Notes: generated from the sequence alone by a model not told the origin. DNA of 64,000 nt from Denitromonas iodatirespirans (GCF_018524365.1 NZ_JAEKFT010000002.1:1-64000); one strand, 5' to 3'; counted from the stretch's first letter, positions 37,226 through 46,653 are shown. Made by a program: numbers and translations.

Positions 37226-38104
37226 ATGACCGAGCCTGCCCGCGTCGACGACGACGCCCCCATCGAGATTCCCCTCGGCGATGCGCCCGACGCGCCGCGT
37301 CTGTCGATCACCCGCGCGCGCCGTCCGGCCACGGCCACGGCGCAGGTGGTGGACCATGAAGGCCTGCCGCGCGAAGTCGAGGTGCCGGGCGAGCATGCGC
37401 TGACCGTGTATCTCGACAAGCACGAGGTGGTCACCCTGATGACGCTGGGCCAGGCGCCCGAGGCGCTGATCATGGGCTATCTGCGCAACCAGGGGCTGGT
37501 CGAGTCGCTCACCGATCTCAAATCGGTGCATGTGGACTGGAGCACCGGCGCCTGCGCGGTGACGACCCACAGCGCGCGCGCGCCGCTCGAACGCATGGCC
37601 AAGCGCACCGTCACCACCGGCTGCGGCCAGGGCACCATGTTCGGCGACTGGCTCGACGCGCTGCAGCCACTGGCCACCGACGCCACGCTGGCGGTGGCCA
37701 CGCTCGACGCGGCGCTGGCCCGCATCCTGGCGCTCGACACCATCTACAAGCGCTCCGGCTCGGTGCACGGCTGCGCGCTGCTGCACAACACACCCGAGGC
37801 GCCGCTGCTCTATCACGTCGAGGACGTGGGCCGGCACAACGCGGTCGACGCCATCACCGGCTTCATGTGGCTGGACGAGGAGACCGGCGCGGGCAAGATC
37901 TTCTACACCACCGGCCGGCTGACTTCCGAGATGGTGATGAAGGCGGTGCAGATGGGCGTGCCCTTCCTGGTGTCGCGCTCCGGCCTCACCCAGATGGCGC
38001 TGAAGCTGGCCGAGGACATGGGCGTGACCCTGATCTGCCGGGCACGGGTCGGTCGTCATCTGGTCTACACTCATCCGCATCGCATCACGAGAACCCCTGA
38101 ATGA
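37226..38104 (+). CDS. fdhD: Formate dehydrogenase accessory sulfurtransferase FdhD
   Basis: The 292-residue product moves sulfur from IscS to the molybdenum cofactor of formate dehydrogenase. Family features include MGYLRNQGLVESLTDLKSV, the TVTTGCGQGTMF cysteine loop (Cys133) and GRHNAVDAITGFMWL. The usual CxxC loop has only one cysteine here. It overlaps mobA by ATGA. It is transcribed away from DUF3305. Confidence 0.93.
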   Translation: MTEPARVDDDAPIEIPLGDAPDAPRLSITRARRPATATAQVVDHEGLPREVEVPGEHALTVYLDKHEVVTLMTLGQAPEALIMGYLRNQGLVESLTDLKSVHVDWSTGACAVTTHSARAPLERMAKRTVTTGCGQGTMFGDWLDALQPLATDATLAVATLDAALARILALDTIYKRSGSVHGCALLHNTPEAPLLYHVEDVGRHNAVDAITGFMWLDEETGAGKIFYTTGRLTSEMVMKAVQMGVPFLVSRSGLTQMALKLAEDMGVTLICRARVGRHLVYTHPHRITRTPE

Positions 38105-38697
38105 GTCACACACGCGTTACCGGCCTGGTGTTGGCCGGCGGTCTGGGCCGTCGCATGGGCGGCGCCGACAAGGGCCTGATCATGCTCGACGGCCGCCCGA
38201 TGATCGATCATGTGCTGGCCCGCCTGCAGCCGCAGGTGGATGAACTGCTGATCAACGCCAACCGCAACACCGACACCTATGCCCGTTTCGGCATTCCGGT
38301 GCTGGCCGACCGGCACAGCGGCTTCGTCGGCCCGCTGGCCGGGCTGGATGCCGGCCTGGCGCATCTGGGCGAGGCCGACGGCTGGGTGGTCACCTGCCCC
38401 TGCGACTCGCCCTTCGTGCCGCCCGATCTGGTCGCCCGGCTGATGGCCGCCGCGCACGAGGCCGAGGCCGACGTGGCCATCGCCCGCGCCGAGGGGCAGT
38501 TGCAGCCGGTGTTCCTGCTGGCCCACACGCGCACCGCCGGCGCGCTTCGTGCCTACCTGGCGGCCGGCGAACGCAAGATCGACCGCTGGGTATTCACCCA
38601 GGCGCATGCCATCGCCGATTTCGACGACTGCCCCGAGGCCTTCGCCAACATCAACACGATCGACGAGCTGGCCCGCCACGGCCAGCCGCCGGCCTGA
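38101..38697 (+). CDS. mobA: Molybdenum cofactor guanylyltransferase MobA
   Basis: The 198-residue product has the nucleotidyltransferase start VTGLVLAGGLGRRMGGADKG, then LADRHSGFVGPLAGLDAGL and VVTCPCDSPFVPPDL. It attaches GMP to molybdopterin to make the bis-MGD cofactor needed by the adjacent formate dehydrogenase. Translation is coupled to fdhD by a 4-nt overlap. The gene ends 15 nt before the convergent cytochrome b subunit stop. Confidence 0.94.
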   Translation: MSHTRVTGLVLAGGLGRRMGGADKGLIMLDGRPMIDHVLARLQPQVDELLINANRNTDTYARFGIPVLADRHSGFVGPLAGLDAGLAHLGEADGWVVTCPCDSPFVPPDLVARLMAAAHEAEADVAIARAEGQLQPVFLLAHTRTAGALRAYLAAGERKIDRWVFTQAHAIADFDDCPEAFANINTIDELARHGQPPA

Positions 38698-38712
38698 TCC
38701 CGCCTCGGGCGC

Positions 38713-39708
38713 TCAGTGCGCCCCTGACGGCCGCGCGCCGGTGGGGGCCGCCGGTGCCGCGCCCGTGGCGCCCTTGGCTTCGCGATACCAGTACTCGTGG
38801 TGCTCCTTGGCCCAGGTTTCGTCCACATAGCCGGTCTTCATCGACTCCAGCGCGCCTTCCATGCCGACGCTGCCGATGTAGATGTGCCCCAGCGACAAGG
38901 CCATGAAGATCAGCGCGCCGCTGGCATGGAGGATGTGCGCCAGCTGCATGTCCTGCCGGATCTGACCGTAGCCCGGGAAGTCGAGCACCAGGCCGGTGAT
39001 GCCCACCAGCAGGCCGAGGCCGGTCACGCCGAGCCAGAACCAGGTCTTTTCGCCGAAATTGAAGCGCCATGAGGGCACATGCTCGCCGCTGAGCAGGCCG
39101 CCGGCCTTGCGGATCCACAGCGCGTCGATGGACTGCCATAGGTTGTCGCGGACGAACAGCGCGATCATCACCAGGGTGGCGGCGAAGAATAGCGGGCCGA
39201 TGAAGTTGTGCACGTTCTTGGCCAGCGCGGCCAGCCAGGAGAAGGCGCTGTAGCCGATCAGCGGAATCACCACATGCTTGCCGAAGAGCAGCGTGAGGCC
39301 GGTGAGCGCGAGCAGCACGAAGGTGCCGGCCACCGTCCAGTGGGTCATCCGCTCGACCGTGGTGAAGCGCTGTATCAACCGCCCGGTGGGCGGCCCCTCC
39401 AGCTTGATCTTGCCGCGGATCAGGCGGAACAGCACCAGCGCGATGAACACGCCGGCCAGCACCCAGCCACCGATCTGGGTGATCGGCCCGTTGCGCCACT
39501 GCCGCCAGGTCTGCCCTTCGGACTGGATCAGCATTTGATCGGCCGGCGCGGTGAAGGTGATCGACTGGGCCGAGCCCTCGCGCACGGCGCGGTAGACGTC
39601 GGCGTTGTTGTCCGGCGGCGCGGACACGGCCGGCGCGGCGATCCAGCCCAGGCCAAGAACGGCCGCCAGCAGCGCGGTTCGCAACATCACGATGAGGTGT
39701 GCGCACAT
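38713..39708 (-). CDS. Formate dehydrogenase gamma subunit (cytochrome b)
   Basis: The 331-residue membrane protein carries quinone-side heme b and receives electrons from the beta subunit. It has an N-terminal signal-like segment, then several transmembrane helices (for example GGWVLAGVFIALVLFRLI, VAGTFVLLALTGLTLLFG and TWFWLGVTGLGLLVGITG). Histidines fit heme ligation (ERMTHWTVAG, KNVHNFIG, ILHASGALIF). GAGGAGA lies just upstream of ATG at 39708. It is the last gene of the operon, with the symbol left open (fdoI/fdhC naming differs). Confidence 0.88.
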   Translation of the reverse strand: MCAHLIVMLRTALLAAVLGLGWIAAPAVSAPPDNNADVYRAVREGSAQSITFTAPADQMLIQSEGQTWRQWRNGPITQIGGWVLAGVFIALVLFRLIRGKIKLEGPPTGRLIQRFTTVERMTHWTVAGTFVLLALTGLTLLFGKHVVIPLIGYSAFSWLAALAKNVHNFIGPLFFAATLVMIALFVRDNLWQSIDALWIRKAGGLLSGEHVPSWRFNFGEKTWFWLGVTGLGLLVGITGLVLDFPGYGQIRQDMQLAHILHASGALIFMALSLGHIYIGSVGMEGALESMKTGYVDETWAKEHHEYWYREAKGATGAAPAAPTGARPSGAH

Positions 39709-39718
39709 GGGGGTCTCC

Positions 39719-39943
39719 TCAGCTCGGCGGCATGCGGCCGATTTCGGTCTGCTTGCGGGCGCGGGCGCGCATGTCGCTCTCCCACTTGGCCTTGTCGCCG
39801 CCATAGGCGGCCGACTCCCAGGGGCGGGTGTCGGGCTTGCCCGAGTAGGTGCCGGCCTCGTAGTGGGTCACCTGAGGCGCCTCGCTACAGGCGGCCAGGG
39901 CGAGGGCGGCGCCGATCAGGATGACGGTTCGGGTCGCGTTCAT
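39719..39943 (-). CDS. Small lipoprotein of the formate dehydrogenase cluster
   Basis: The 74-residue product has a lipobox ALALAAC with Cys19 after a short hydrophobic signal, so it is probably an outer or inner membrane lipoprotein. The mature part contains YEAGTYSGKPDTRPWESAAY and a basic helix. It starts in an ATGA overlap with the beta subunit stop and is followed 10 nt later by the gamma gene. The specific function is unknown. Confidence 0.75.
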   Translation of the reverse strand: MNATRTVILIGAALALAACSEAPQVTHYEAGTYSGKPDTRPWESAAYGGDKAKWESDMRARARKQTEIGRMPPS

Positions 39944-40569
39944 TTGTCACCTCCACGGGTCTGTTCCCGCTTCTGCTCGCCGCCGCCGTAGGCGGTGTTC
40001 CAGCCGATCAGTTCGGCGCCGGTGCCGCCACGGCGCACCACGCGCTCGCGGAAGATGTCGGCCAGCGCCGTGCCGTCGCCGCCGAGCAGCGCCTTGGTCG
40101 AGCACATCTCGGCGCACAGCGGCAGCTTGCCCTCGGCCAGGCGGTTCCTGCCGTACTTTTCGAACTCGGCATCCGAGCCGTCGGCTTCCGGCCCGCCGGC
40201 GCAGAAGGTGCATTTGTCCATCTTGCCGCGCTGGCCGAAGGCGCCTTCCTGCGGGAACTGCGGGGCGCCGAAGGGGCAGGCGTAGAAGCAGTAGCCACAG
40301 CCGATGCAGGCGTCCTTGTCATGCAGCACCACGCCGTCTTCGGTGCGGTAGAACACGTCGACCGGGCACACCGCCATGCAGGGGGCGTCGGAGCAGTGCA
40401 TGCAGGCGACCGACATGGATTTCTCCTGCCCGACGACGCCGTCGTTGATGGTCACCACGCGGCGCCGCTGGATACCCCAGGGCACTTCGTGCTCGTTCTT
40501 GCAGGCGGTCACGCAACCGTTGCATTCGATGCAGCGCTCGGTGTCGCACAGGAATTTCATTCGTGCCAT
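39940..40569 (-). CDS. Formate dehydrogenase beta subunit (iron-sulfur)
   Basis: The 209-residue electron-transfer protein has four 4Fe-4S cluster motifs: CIECNGCVTACKNEH, CMHCSDAPCMAVCPVDV, CIGCGYCFYACPFGAPQ and KCTFCAGG plus a later CAEMC. It links the catalytic alpha subunit with cytochrome b. No signal peptide is seen, so export presumably depends on the Tat-borne alpha subunit. It lies 12 nt after the alpha gene. Confidence 0.93.
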   Translation of the reverse strand: MARMKFLCDTERCIECNGCVTACKNEHEVPWGIQRRRVVTINDGVVGQEKSMSVACMHCSDAPCMAVCPVDVFYRTEDGVVLHDKDACIGCGYCFYACPFGAPQFPQEGAFGQRGKMDKCTFCAGGPEADGSDAEFEKYGRNRLAEGKLPLCAEMCSTKALLGGDGTALADIFRERVVRRGGTGAELIGWNTAYGGGEQKREQTRGGDK

Positions 40570-40581
40570 GTTCGTCTCCCT

Positions 40582-43482
40582 TTAAGCCTTCATGACCTGA
40601 CACACCGTGCTCTTGGTTTCCTGCATCATCGTCACCACGTCGTAGCCGTAGGTGGTGGCGGTGTTGACCGCCTCGCCACGCACGATCGGGGCCGCGCCCT
40701 CCGGGTAGTACTTGAGCATGTCCTCGCCCATCCAGCGGCCGGAGAAGTGGAAGGGCAGGAACACCGTGTCGGCGCCGACGCGCGGCGTGACCAGGGCGCG
40801 CACCTTGATCTGCGCGCCGGTCGGCGACTTGACCCACACCCAGTCCAGATCGACGATGCCGCGGTCGGCCGCGGTGCGCGGGTTGAGCTCGACGAACATG
40901 TCCTGCTGCAACTCGGCCAGCCAGGGGTTGGAGCGGGTCTCCTCGCCGCCGCCCTCGTACTCGACCAGCCGGCCCGAGGTCATGATCAGCGGGAAGTCCT
41001 TGGCCACATCGCGGTATTTCTCCTGCACCGTCTTGTAGAGCGTGGGCAGGCGCCAGAACTTGCTCTTGTCCTCGTGCGTGGGGTACTTGTCGACCAGGTC
41101 CGGGCGGGTCGAGTAGAGCGGTTCGCGATGCTTGGGCACCGGGTCGGGGAAGTTCCACACCACCGCGCGCGCCTTGGCGTTGCCGAAGGGCATGCAGCCG
41201 TGGTTCTTCATCACCACGCGGATGATTCCGCCGGAGAGGTCGGTCTTCCAGTTCTTGCCCTCGGCCGCGGTCTTTTCGGCGTCGGTCAGTTCATCCCACC
41301 AGCCGAGCTTCTTCATCAGCACATGGTCGAACTCGGGGTAGCCCATCTGCAGGTCGGCGCCCTTCGAGGCCGAGCCTTCGCCGGCCAGCAGGTTGACGCC
41401 ATCCTTCTCGACGCCGAAGCGGGCGCGGAAGTTGCCGCCGCCGTCCATCACGTGGCGGGTGGTGTCGTAGAGGTTGGGTGAGCCCGGGTGCTTGAGCTCG
41501 GGGTTGCCCCAGCACGGCCACGGCAGGCCGAAGTATTCGCCGTCGCAGGGGCCGCCTTCGGCCTTCAGCGTGCGCGGGTTGAAGGTGCTCATGTGCTGCA
41601 TGTGCAGCTTGAGCCGCTCGGGCGACTGGCCGCTGTAGCCGATAGTCCAGGTGCCGTGGTTGATCTCGCGCAGGGTGTCCTCGACATCCGGCTCGTCCCA
41701 GCCCTTGGCGTCCTTGGTGAGCTTGATGTTCTTCACGAACTCGTCGCCGAAGCCGAACTTCTTGGCGAAGGCGTACATGATGGTGTGGTCGGGCTTGGAC
41801 TCGAACAGCGGCTCGATGACCTTCTCGCGCCACTGCAGCGAGCGGTTGGAGGCGGTCACCGAGCCGACGGTCTCGAACTGCGTCGCCGCCGGTAGCAGGT
41901 ACACGCCCTCGCTGCGCACCGAGGCGGCCATCGCCGCCGTGGCCGAGGGGTAGGGATCGACCACCAGCAGCAGCTCCAGCGCCTTCATGGCCTCGAGCAT
42001 GTCCTTGCCGCGGCTTTGCGAGTTGGGCGCCATGCCCCAGAACACCTGGGCCTTGATGTTGGTCGGCTGGTCCATCAGCTCGGGGTTCTCGGTCACGCCG
42101 TCGATCCAGCGCGACACGGTGATGCCCGGCTTCTCCATCATCGCCTGGCTGGCGAAACGGCCCTTGAGCCATTCGTAATCGACGCCCCACACCGCCGCCC
42201 AGTGCTTCCACGAGCCGGTGGCGATGCCGTAGTAGCCGGGCAGCGAGTCGGGGTTGGGGCCGACATCGGTGGCGCCCTGCACGTTGTCATGCCCGCGGAA
42301 GATGTTGGTGCCGCCGCCGGCGATGCCGACGTTGCCCAGCACCAGCTGCAGCACGCACATCATGCGGGTGATGGCGTTGCCGACGGTGTGCTGGGTCTGG
42401 CCCATGCACCACACCACGGTGGAGGGCCGGTTCATGGCCATGGTTTCGGCGATCTGGCGCACTTCGGCATCGGGCACGCCGGTGACTTCGAAGACCTTGT
42501 CGGCGGTCCATTCGGCCGCCTCGGCGCGGATCTGGTCCATGCCATAGACACGGTCGTCGATGTACTGCTTGTCTTCCCAGCCGTTCTCGAAGATGTGACG
42601 GATGATGCCGTAGATGAGCGGGATGTCGGAGCCCGAACGCAGGCGCACGTACTGGTCGGCCTTGGCCGCGGTGCGGGTGTAGCGCGGGTCGGCGACGATG
42701 ACCTTGGCGCCGCCTTCCTTGGAATGCAGGATGTGCAGCATCGACACCGGGTGCGCTTCGGCAGCGTTGGAGCCGATGAAGAAGATCGCCTTTGAGTGCT
42801 GCATGTCGTTGTAGGAGTTGGTCATCGCCCCATAGCCCCAGGTGTTCGCCACACCGGCCACCGTGGTGGAGTGGCAGATGCGCGCCTGGTGGTCCATGTT
42901 GTTGGTGCCGAACATGCTGACGAACTTGCGGAACAGGTAGCTCTGCTCGTTCGAGTGCTTGGACGAGCCGATCCAGTGCGTGGCGTCGGGGCCGTGCTTT
43001 TCGCGGATGGCCAGCAGCTTGTCGCCGATCTCGGTGATCGCGTCTTCCCAGCTCATGCGCACCCACTTGCCGCCGGTCAGCTTCATCGGCGTGCGCAGGC
43101 GGTGCTCGCCATGGCCGTGCTCGCGCACCGAGGCGCCCTTGGCGCAGTGCGCGCCGAGGTTGATCGGGCTGTCGAAGACCGGCTCCTGGCCGACCCACAC
43201 GCCGTTCTTCACCTCGGCATCGATGGCACAGCCGACCGAACAGTGGGTGCACACCGTGCGCTTGACCTCGATGTCGCCGGCACCGGCGGCCTTGGCCGCC
43301 TGCGAGGGCTTGACCATGGCGAAAGGCAGGCTGGCACCGATGGCGCCGGCACCGGCGGTCAGGCCGGAGCGCTTGAGAAAGCTGCGCCGGTCGAGGCGCT
43401 GCGGCGCGGCCCGGCCGCTGAGGGCTTCGGTCAGCCCGCTGTGGGCGGGCGTGGCGGCCCGGTTGGATTTTTTCACCAGCAT
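40582..43482 (-). CDS. Formate dehydrogenase alpha subunit (molybdopterin, Tat-exported)
   Basis: The 966-residue catalytic subunit oxidises formate to CO2. A twin-arginine signal (DRRSFLKRSGLTAGAG, RR at 32-33) directs Tat export. A 4Fe-4S motif CTHCSVGC...CAKG lies at about 80-120. The molybdenum-ligand region reads ARICHSTTVAGVANTWG near 198-214, with Cys rather than selenocysteine. The C-terminus has the molybdopterin dinucleotide-binding fold. It is the core of an operon with maturation and redox partners. Confidence 0.95.
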   Translation of the reverse strand: MLVKKSNRAATPAHSGLTEALSGRAAPQRLDRRSFLKRSGLTAGAGAIGASLPFAMVKPSQAAKAAGAGDIEVKRTVCTHCSVGCAIDAEVKNGVWVGQEPVFDSPINLGAHCAKGASVREHGHGEHRLRTPMKLTGGKWVRMSWEDAITEIGDKLLAIREKHGPDATHWIGSSKHSNEQSYLFRKFVSMFGTNNMDHQARICHSTTVAGVANTWGYGAMTNSYNDMQHSKAIFFIGSNAAEAHPVSMLHILHSKEGGAKVIVADPRYTRTAAKADQYVRLRSGSDIPLIYGIIRHIFENGWEDKQYIDDRVYGMDQIRAEAAEWTADKVFEVTGVPDAEVRQIAETMAMNRPSTVVWCMGQTQHTVGNAITRMMCVLQLVLGNVGIAGGGTNIFRGHDNVQGATDVGPNPDSLPGYYGIATGSWKHWAAVWGVDYEWLKGRFASQAMMEKPGITVSRWIDGVTENPELMDQPTNIKAQVFWGMAPNSQSRGKDMLEAMKALELLLVVDPYPSATAAMAASVRSEGVYLLPAATQFETVGSVTASNRSLQWREKVIEPLFESKPDHTIMYAFAKKFGFGDEFVKNIKLTKDAKGWDEPDVEDTLREINHGTWTIGYSGQSPERLKLHMQHMSTFNPRTLKAEGGPCDGEYFGLPWPCWGNPELKHPGSPNLYDTTRHVMDGGGNFRARFGVEKDGVNLLAGEGSASKGADLQMGYPEFDHVLMKKLGWWDELTDAEKTAAEGKNWKTDLSGGIIRVVMKNHGCMPFGNAKARAVVWNFPDPVPKHREPLYSTRPDLVDKYPTHEDKSKFWRLPTLYKTVQEKYRDVAKDFPLIMTSGRLVEYEGGGEETRSNPWLAELQQDMFVELNPRTAADRGIVDLDWVWVKSPTGAQIKVRALVTPRVGADTVFLPFHFSGRWMGEDMLKYYPEGAAPIVRGEAVNTATTYGYDVVTMMQETKSTVCQVMKA

Positions 43483-43493
43483 GGTCGTCTCCC

Positions 43494-43730
43494 TTACAGG
43501 CGGGTGGAACGGTAGTAGCGGCTCACATGCGCGGTCTCGCGGTAGCCCGCGCCGCGGCCATCGGGCTCGCTCAGGGCTTCTTCGGGCGCGTTGCCGGTCG
43601 GCGTCACCCCGGCGACCACGGCCACCCCGGCCGCGCCGGTGCCGGCAGCGGCCAGCAGAAAGCTTCGACGACCAAGGCTGGAAGGTGCGCCGGCGTTCGC
43701 GCCGGTGCGTGGCTGGCGTGTCTCACTCAT
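43494..43730 (-). CDS. Formate dehydrogenase-region Tat-signal small protein
   Basis: The 78-residue product has a twin-arginine motif LGRRSFLLAAAGTGAAG (Arg21-Arg22) and a short hydrophilic C-terminus ending ETAHVSRYYRSTRL. Proteins of this type are regularly placed just upstream of the formate dehydrogenase alpha gene. It may assist assembly or Tat targeting. GGAGAC precedes ATG at 43730. The function is unproven. Confidence 0.85.
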   Translation of the reverse strand: MSETRQPRTGANAGAPSSLGRRSFLLAAAGTGAAGVAVVAGVTPTGNAPEEALSEPDGRGAGYRETAHVSRYYRSTRL

Positions 43731-43775
43731 GGTTGTGTCTCCCCGATTGGCACTGCAGTGCACTTGTGTTCATGG

Positions 43776-44408
43776 TCAGGCCTCGAAACTCAGCGCCCGC
43801 GCCTCGACGGCGAAGAACGCTTGGGCAAAGTCGCCGACGGCGCGGTAGAAGCGCGCGTCGGTCGCCCCCCTCAGGTCGGCGCAGCAGCGGCCGATCCAGC
43901 GCTGAAGGTGGCGGTGGAAAAACTGGTGCTGCACGTCGATGCCATGGACGCCGTCACCGATCAGCGCGCGCATGGCATCGCACAGCGCGGCCAGGTGGTC
44001 TTCCGGCTCGCCGCAATCGCCCTCGCGCGCCAGGCCCAGCGCGGCGAGGTCGTCGCGCACCCGGGCCAGCGGCTTTTCCATCAGGAAACCGGTCTCGTAG
44101 TAGGACGCGTAGGGCAGCACCGGCGGCCGGCCGGTGCCGCAGAACAGGGCGTTCCACTCAGCGTGCACGGCGGCCGTGTCGGACTCGCCGGCAGCAGCGC
44201 GCAGGCCGTCCCAGGCGGCGGCCAGCGCCAGTCCCTCGGGCACGCCCGGGTCGACCGCCAGCGGCCCGGCGGTGGCCAGGGCATCGAGCAGCGCGCCGCT
44301 CGGCGGCGTCGCCAGCAGGTTGGACAGCACGCCGTAGAAACCGGCGCGGTCGGCATCTTCCGGCGCGATGGCCGGGTCGGCAGCGAGAGGGGCGGTGGCA
44401 GGCGTCAT
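43776..44408 (-). CDS. TorD-like molybdoenzyme chaperone
   Basis: The 210-residue helical protein has the TorD-family pattern: FYGVLSNLLATPP near the N-terminus, YASYYETGFLMEKPLARVRD in the middle, then EPEDHLAALCDAMRALI and a C-terminal QFFHRHLQRW. It likely protects the apo-alpha subunit and its Tat signal. It overlaps the poly-ferredoxin stop by 4 nt. Confidence 0.88.
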   Translation of the reverse strand: MTPATAPLAADPAIAPEDADRAGFYGVLSNLLATPPSGALLDALATAGPLAVDPGVPEGLALAAAWDGLRAAAGESDTAAVHAEWNALFCGTGRPPVLPYASYYETGFLMEKPLARVRDDLAALGLAREGDCGEPEDHLAALCDAMRALIGDGVHGIDVQHQFFHRHLQRWIGRCCADLRGATDARFYRAVGDFAQAFFAVEARALSFEA

Positions 44409-46495
44409 GACAGGTCGTGGATGGTGGTTTCGCGCTGCCCGGGGGCCGGCGACATCATGTCGATGACGCGGCAGTCGCCGCACATCTGCAGGCGGCGGCG
44501 TTGCTCGGGCGAGGCGAAGTGGGGGTTGCCGACCAGACGGTCGATGAGGGTGCGCACGGTGGCGGTCGAGCCGAAGGCCTTGCCGCAGCGCAGGCAGGTA
44601 CAGGGCGTGTCTTCATGCAGCACGGCCGGCTGCTTGGCACTGGCCGCCAGGTTGAGGCGCGGCACCAGGGTGATGGCGTCTTCCGGACAGGTGGCCACGC
44701 ACAGCCCGCATTGCACACAGCTGGCCTCGCGGATGCGCAGGCGCGGCGCTTCGGTATCGTCCATCAAGGCCTGCGCCGGACAGGCGCTGGCACAGGACAG
44801 GCACAGCGTGCATTTGTCGCCGGCCACGGCGACCGTGCCGTAGGCGCTGCCGGCCGGCACGGCCAGCGGTTCGGCCAGGCGCTCGGGCGCGGCCAGTGAG
44901 GCCAGATGGACGAAGCACAGGTCGAGCGTGGCGCGCTTGTCGCGTTGCGGATGGAAGCGCGCCGCCGCGCCGACCGCAGCCGGCGCGGCGCTGGTACAGC
45001 TGGCGAGCAGGGTGTCGACATCGCCGCACACGGCGGCGAAGCGCGCGTCGGCGGCGGGCAGGCCGAGCCCGTCGACCACCGCCTCGGCAAAGCGCACGGC
45101 ACGACCGGCCGAGGCTTGGTAGGTGGCCGGCGCGGCCGCGTCCTGCCACACCAGCACCCGGCCGGCGCCGGCACACAGGGCATAGAGCAGCAGGTCGGGG
45201 CCGACGCTGGCCGCGTCATGCACCGCCAGCGGCAAGAGGTGGGCGGGCAAGGCGTCGGTCTCGGCCCAGGCCTTGAGCTGGGCGGCCTGCGACTGGCCAT
45301 GCAGCAACAGGGTCGGCGCCGCGCCGCCGGCCTCGGTCCAGGCGGCGAGCGCGATGCGCAGCTGCTGGCCGATGTCGGGCACCGCCGGGTAGTTGTAGCG
45401 CATGGCGCCGCTCGGGCAGACGCTGGCACAGGCGCCGCAGCCCATGCACAGGTGCGGCTCGACATACACGCCGTTGCCATCGGCGCGGATGGCCGAGGTG
45501 GAACAGGTGTCGATACAGCGCGAACAGGCGTCGATGCGGTTGCGCGAATGAGCGCATTTGGCACGGTCGTAGTCGAAGAAGCGCGGTTTGTCGAACTCGC
45601 CGACCAGCTCGGTGAGCGCCAGCGCGGCCTCGGCCTGGGCCAGCGGGTCGCTGCCGGGCGCGAAGTAGCCCTGCGGCGGATGCGGCATGGTCAGGCGCGG
45701 GGTGTCGGACAGGTCGAGCACCAGATCGAAGCGCGCGCTGCGCGGGGTGAAACTGAAGTCGATGGCGCCGACCTCGCACACCTCGATGCAACGGCGCTTG
45801 TCGTTGCAGCGCGCCGGGTCGACATAGGCCGCCACGCCGTCGCGCACGATGGCGTCGGAGCTACAGGCGGTGATACAGGCGCCGCAGCCGGTGCATACCG
45901 AGGCGTCGACCGCGTTGGCCGGCGTCCAGGCGATATCGAAGGCGCCCAGCCAGCCCTCGACGCCGATCTGCTGCGCGCGGTGCACCGGCACCTGGCGCGG
46001 GCTGGCGGCGGGCAGCGGCTGCTCGTCCTCGGCGAAGACGGTGACCTGCAATTGGCCGTCGGCCTTGCCGTGCAGGCGCTGTGCCCAGGCCATGGCCAGC
46101 GGGCCGTCGCCCAGAATCGCCAGGCGGCCGGCGCTGCTGTAGCTCACCGCATCGACCGGCGGCGGCTCGGGCAGCCGGGCCATGGCGATCAGCGCCGCCA
46201 GGCGCGGGCCGTCGGCGGCGCCGCCGCTGGCGTATTCACGGGCCGGGAAGAAGCGCAGCGCGCGTTCGCCGGCCGCCGCTTCGAGCAACGGCGCTTCGCG
46301 GGTACAGCCAATCTGCTGGACGGATGCGGGCAGGGCGTCGACCGTGCCGTGGCGGCACAGCCCATCGGTAATGGCGACCTGCGGATCGACACCGGCGGCC
46401 TCGATGGCGGCATCGGCCACCCGGCCCTGGCAACGGCACAGCACGGTGTCGCAGTCGGGCGCATCGGGCGCGCCCCGTCGTGGCGGAAAGCTCAC
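44405..46495 (-). CDS. Poly-ferredoxin protein of the formate dehydrogenase operon
   Basis: The 696-residue cytoplasmic protein carries many cysteine motifs: N-terminal DTVLCRCQGRVADAAI, CTGCGACITACSSDAI, CNDKRRCIEVCEVGAIDF, CSRCIDTCSTSAI, CMGCGACASVCPSGAM, CTLCLSCASACPAQAL, CVQCGLCVATCPEDAI and a C-terminal CTCLRCGKAF. Several are standard 4Fe-4S binding loops. It is the first gene after the sigma54-type promoter, so it is co-expressed with the enzyme. It probably serves electron transfer or cofactor maturation, and the physiological partner is unknown. Confidence 0.83.
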   Translation of the reverse strand: MSFPPRRGAPDAPDCDTVLCRCQGRVADAAIEAAGVDPQVAITDGLCRHGTVDALPASVQQIGCTREAPLLEAAAGERALRFFPAREYASGGAADGPRLAALIAMARLPEPPPVDAVSYSSAGRLAILGDGPLAMAWAQRLHGKADGQLQVTVFAEDEQPLPAASPRQVPVHRAQQIGVEGWLGAFDIAWTPANAVDASVCTGCGACITACSSDAIVRDGVAAYVDPARCNDKRRCIEVCEVGAIDFSFTPRSARFDLVLDLSDTPRLTMPHPPQGYFAPGSDPLAQAEAALALTELVGEFDKPRFFDYDRAKCAHSRNRIDACSRCIDTCSTSAIRADGNGVYVEPHLCMGCGACASVCPSGAMRYNYPAVPDIGQQLRIALAAWTEAGGAAPTLLLHGQSQAAQLKAWAETDALPAHLLPLAVHDAASVGPDLLLYALCAGAGRVLVWQDAAAPATYQASAGRAVRFAEAVVDGLGLPAADARFAAVCGDVDTLLASCTSAAPAAVGAAARFHPQRDKRATLDLCFVHLASLAAPERLAEPLAVPAGSAYGTVAVAGDKCTLCLSCASACPAQALMDDTEAPRLRIREASCVQCGLCVATCPEDAITLVPRLNLAASAKQPAVLHEDTPCTCLRCGKAFGSTATVRTLIDRLVGNPHFASPEQRRRLQMCGDCRVIDMMSPAPGQRETTIHDLS

Positions 46496-46580
46496 CTTGT
46501 CTCCTCTCGTTATGCAGCTTGGCGGATAACGCTCGATGTGCGTCAGGCCGACCCTTGCGCCGCTTTATGAGTTCATTCAA

Positions 46581-46596
46581 GGCAGCTTTCGTGCCA
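46581..46596 (-). promoter_or_regulatory. Sigma54 -24/-12 promoter for the formate dehydrogenase operon
   Basis: On the minus strand the sequence TGGCACGAAAGCTGCC fits the sigma54 consensus TGGCACG-N4-TTGC at all key positions but one, with the invariant GG and GC exactly 10 nt apart. It lies about 85 nt upstream of the poly-ferredoxin start (46495) and downstream of two paired palindromes. Promoter activity itself has not been shown. Confidence 0.78.
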
Positions 46597-46653
46597 AAGG
46601 CAAGATTCCTTTCGGGCCAGCGGCTTAGGCGATCCCGCCGGGGCGGGCGGCGG

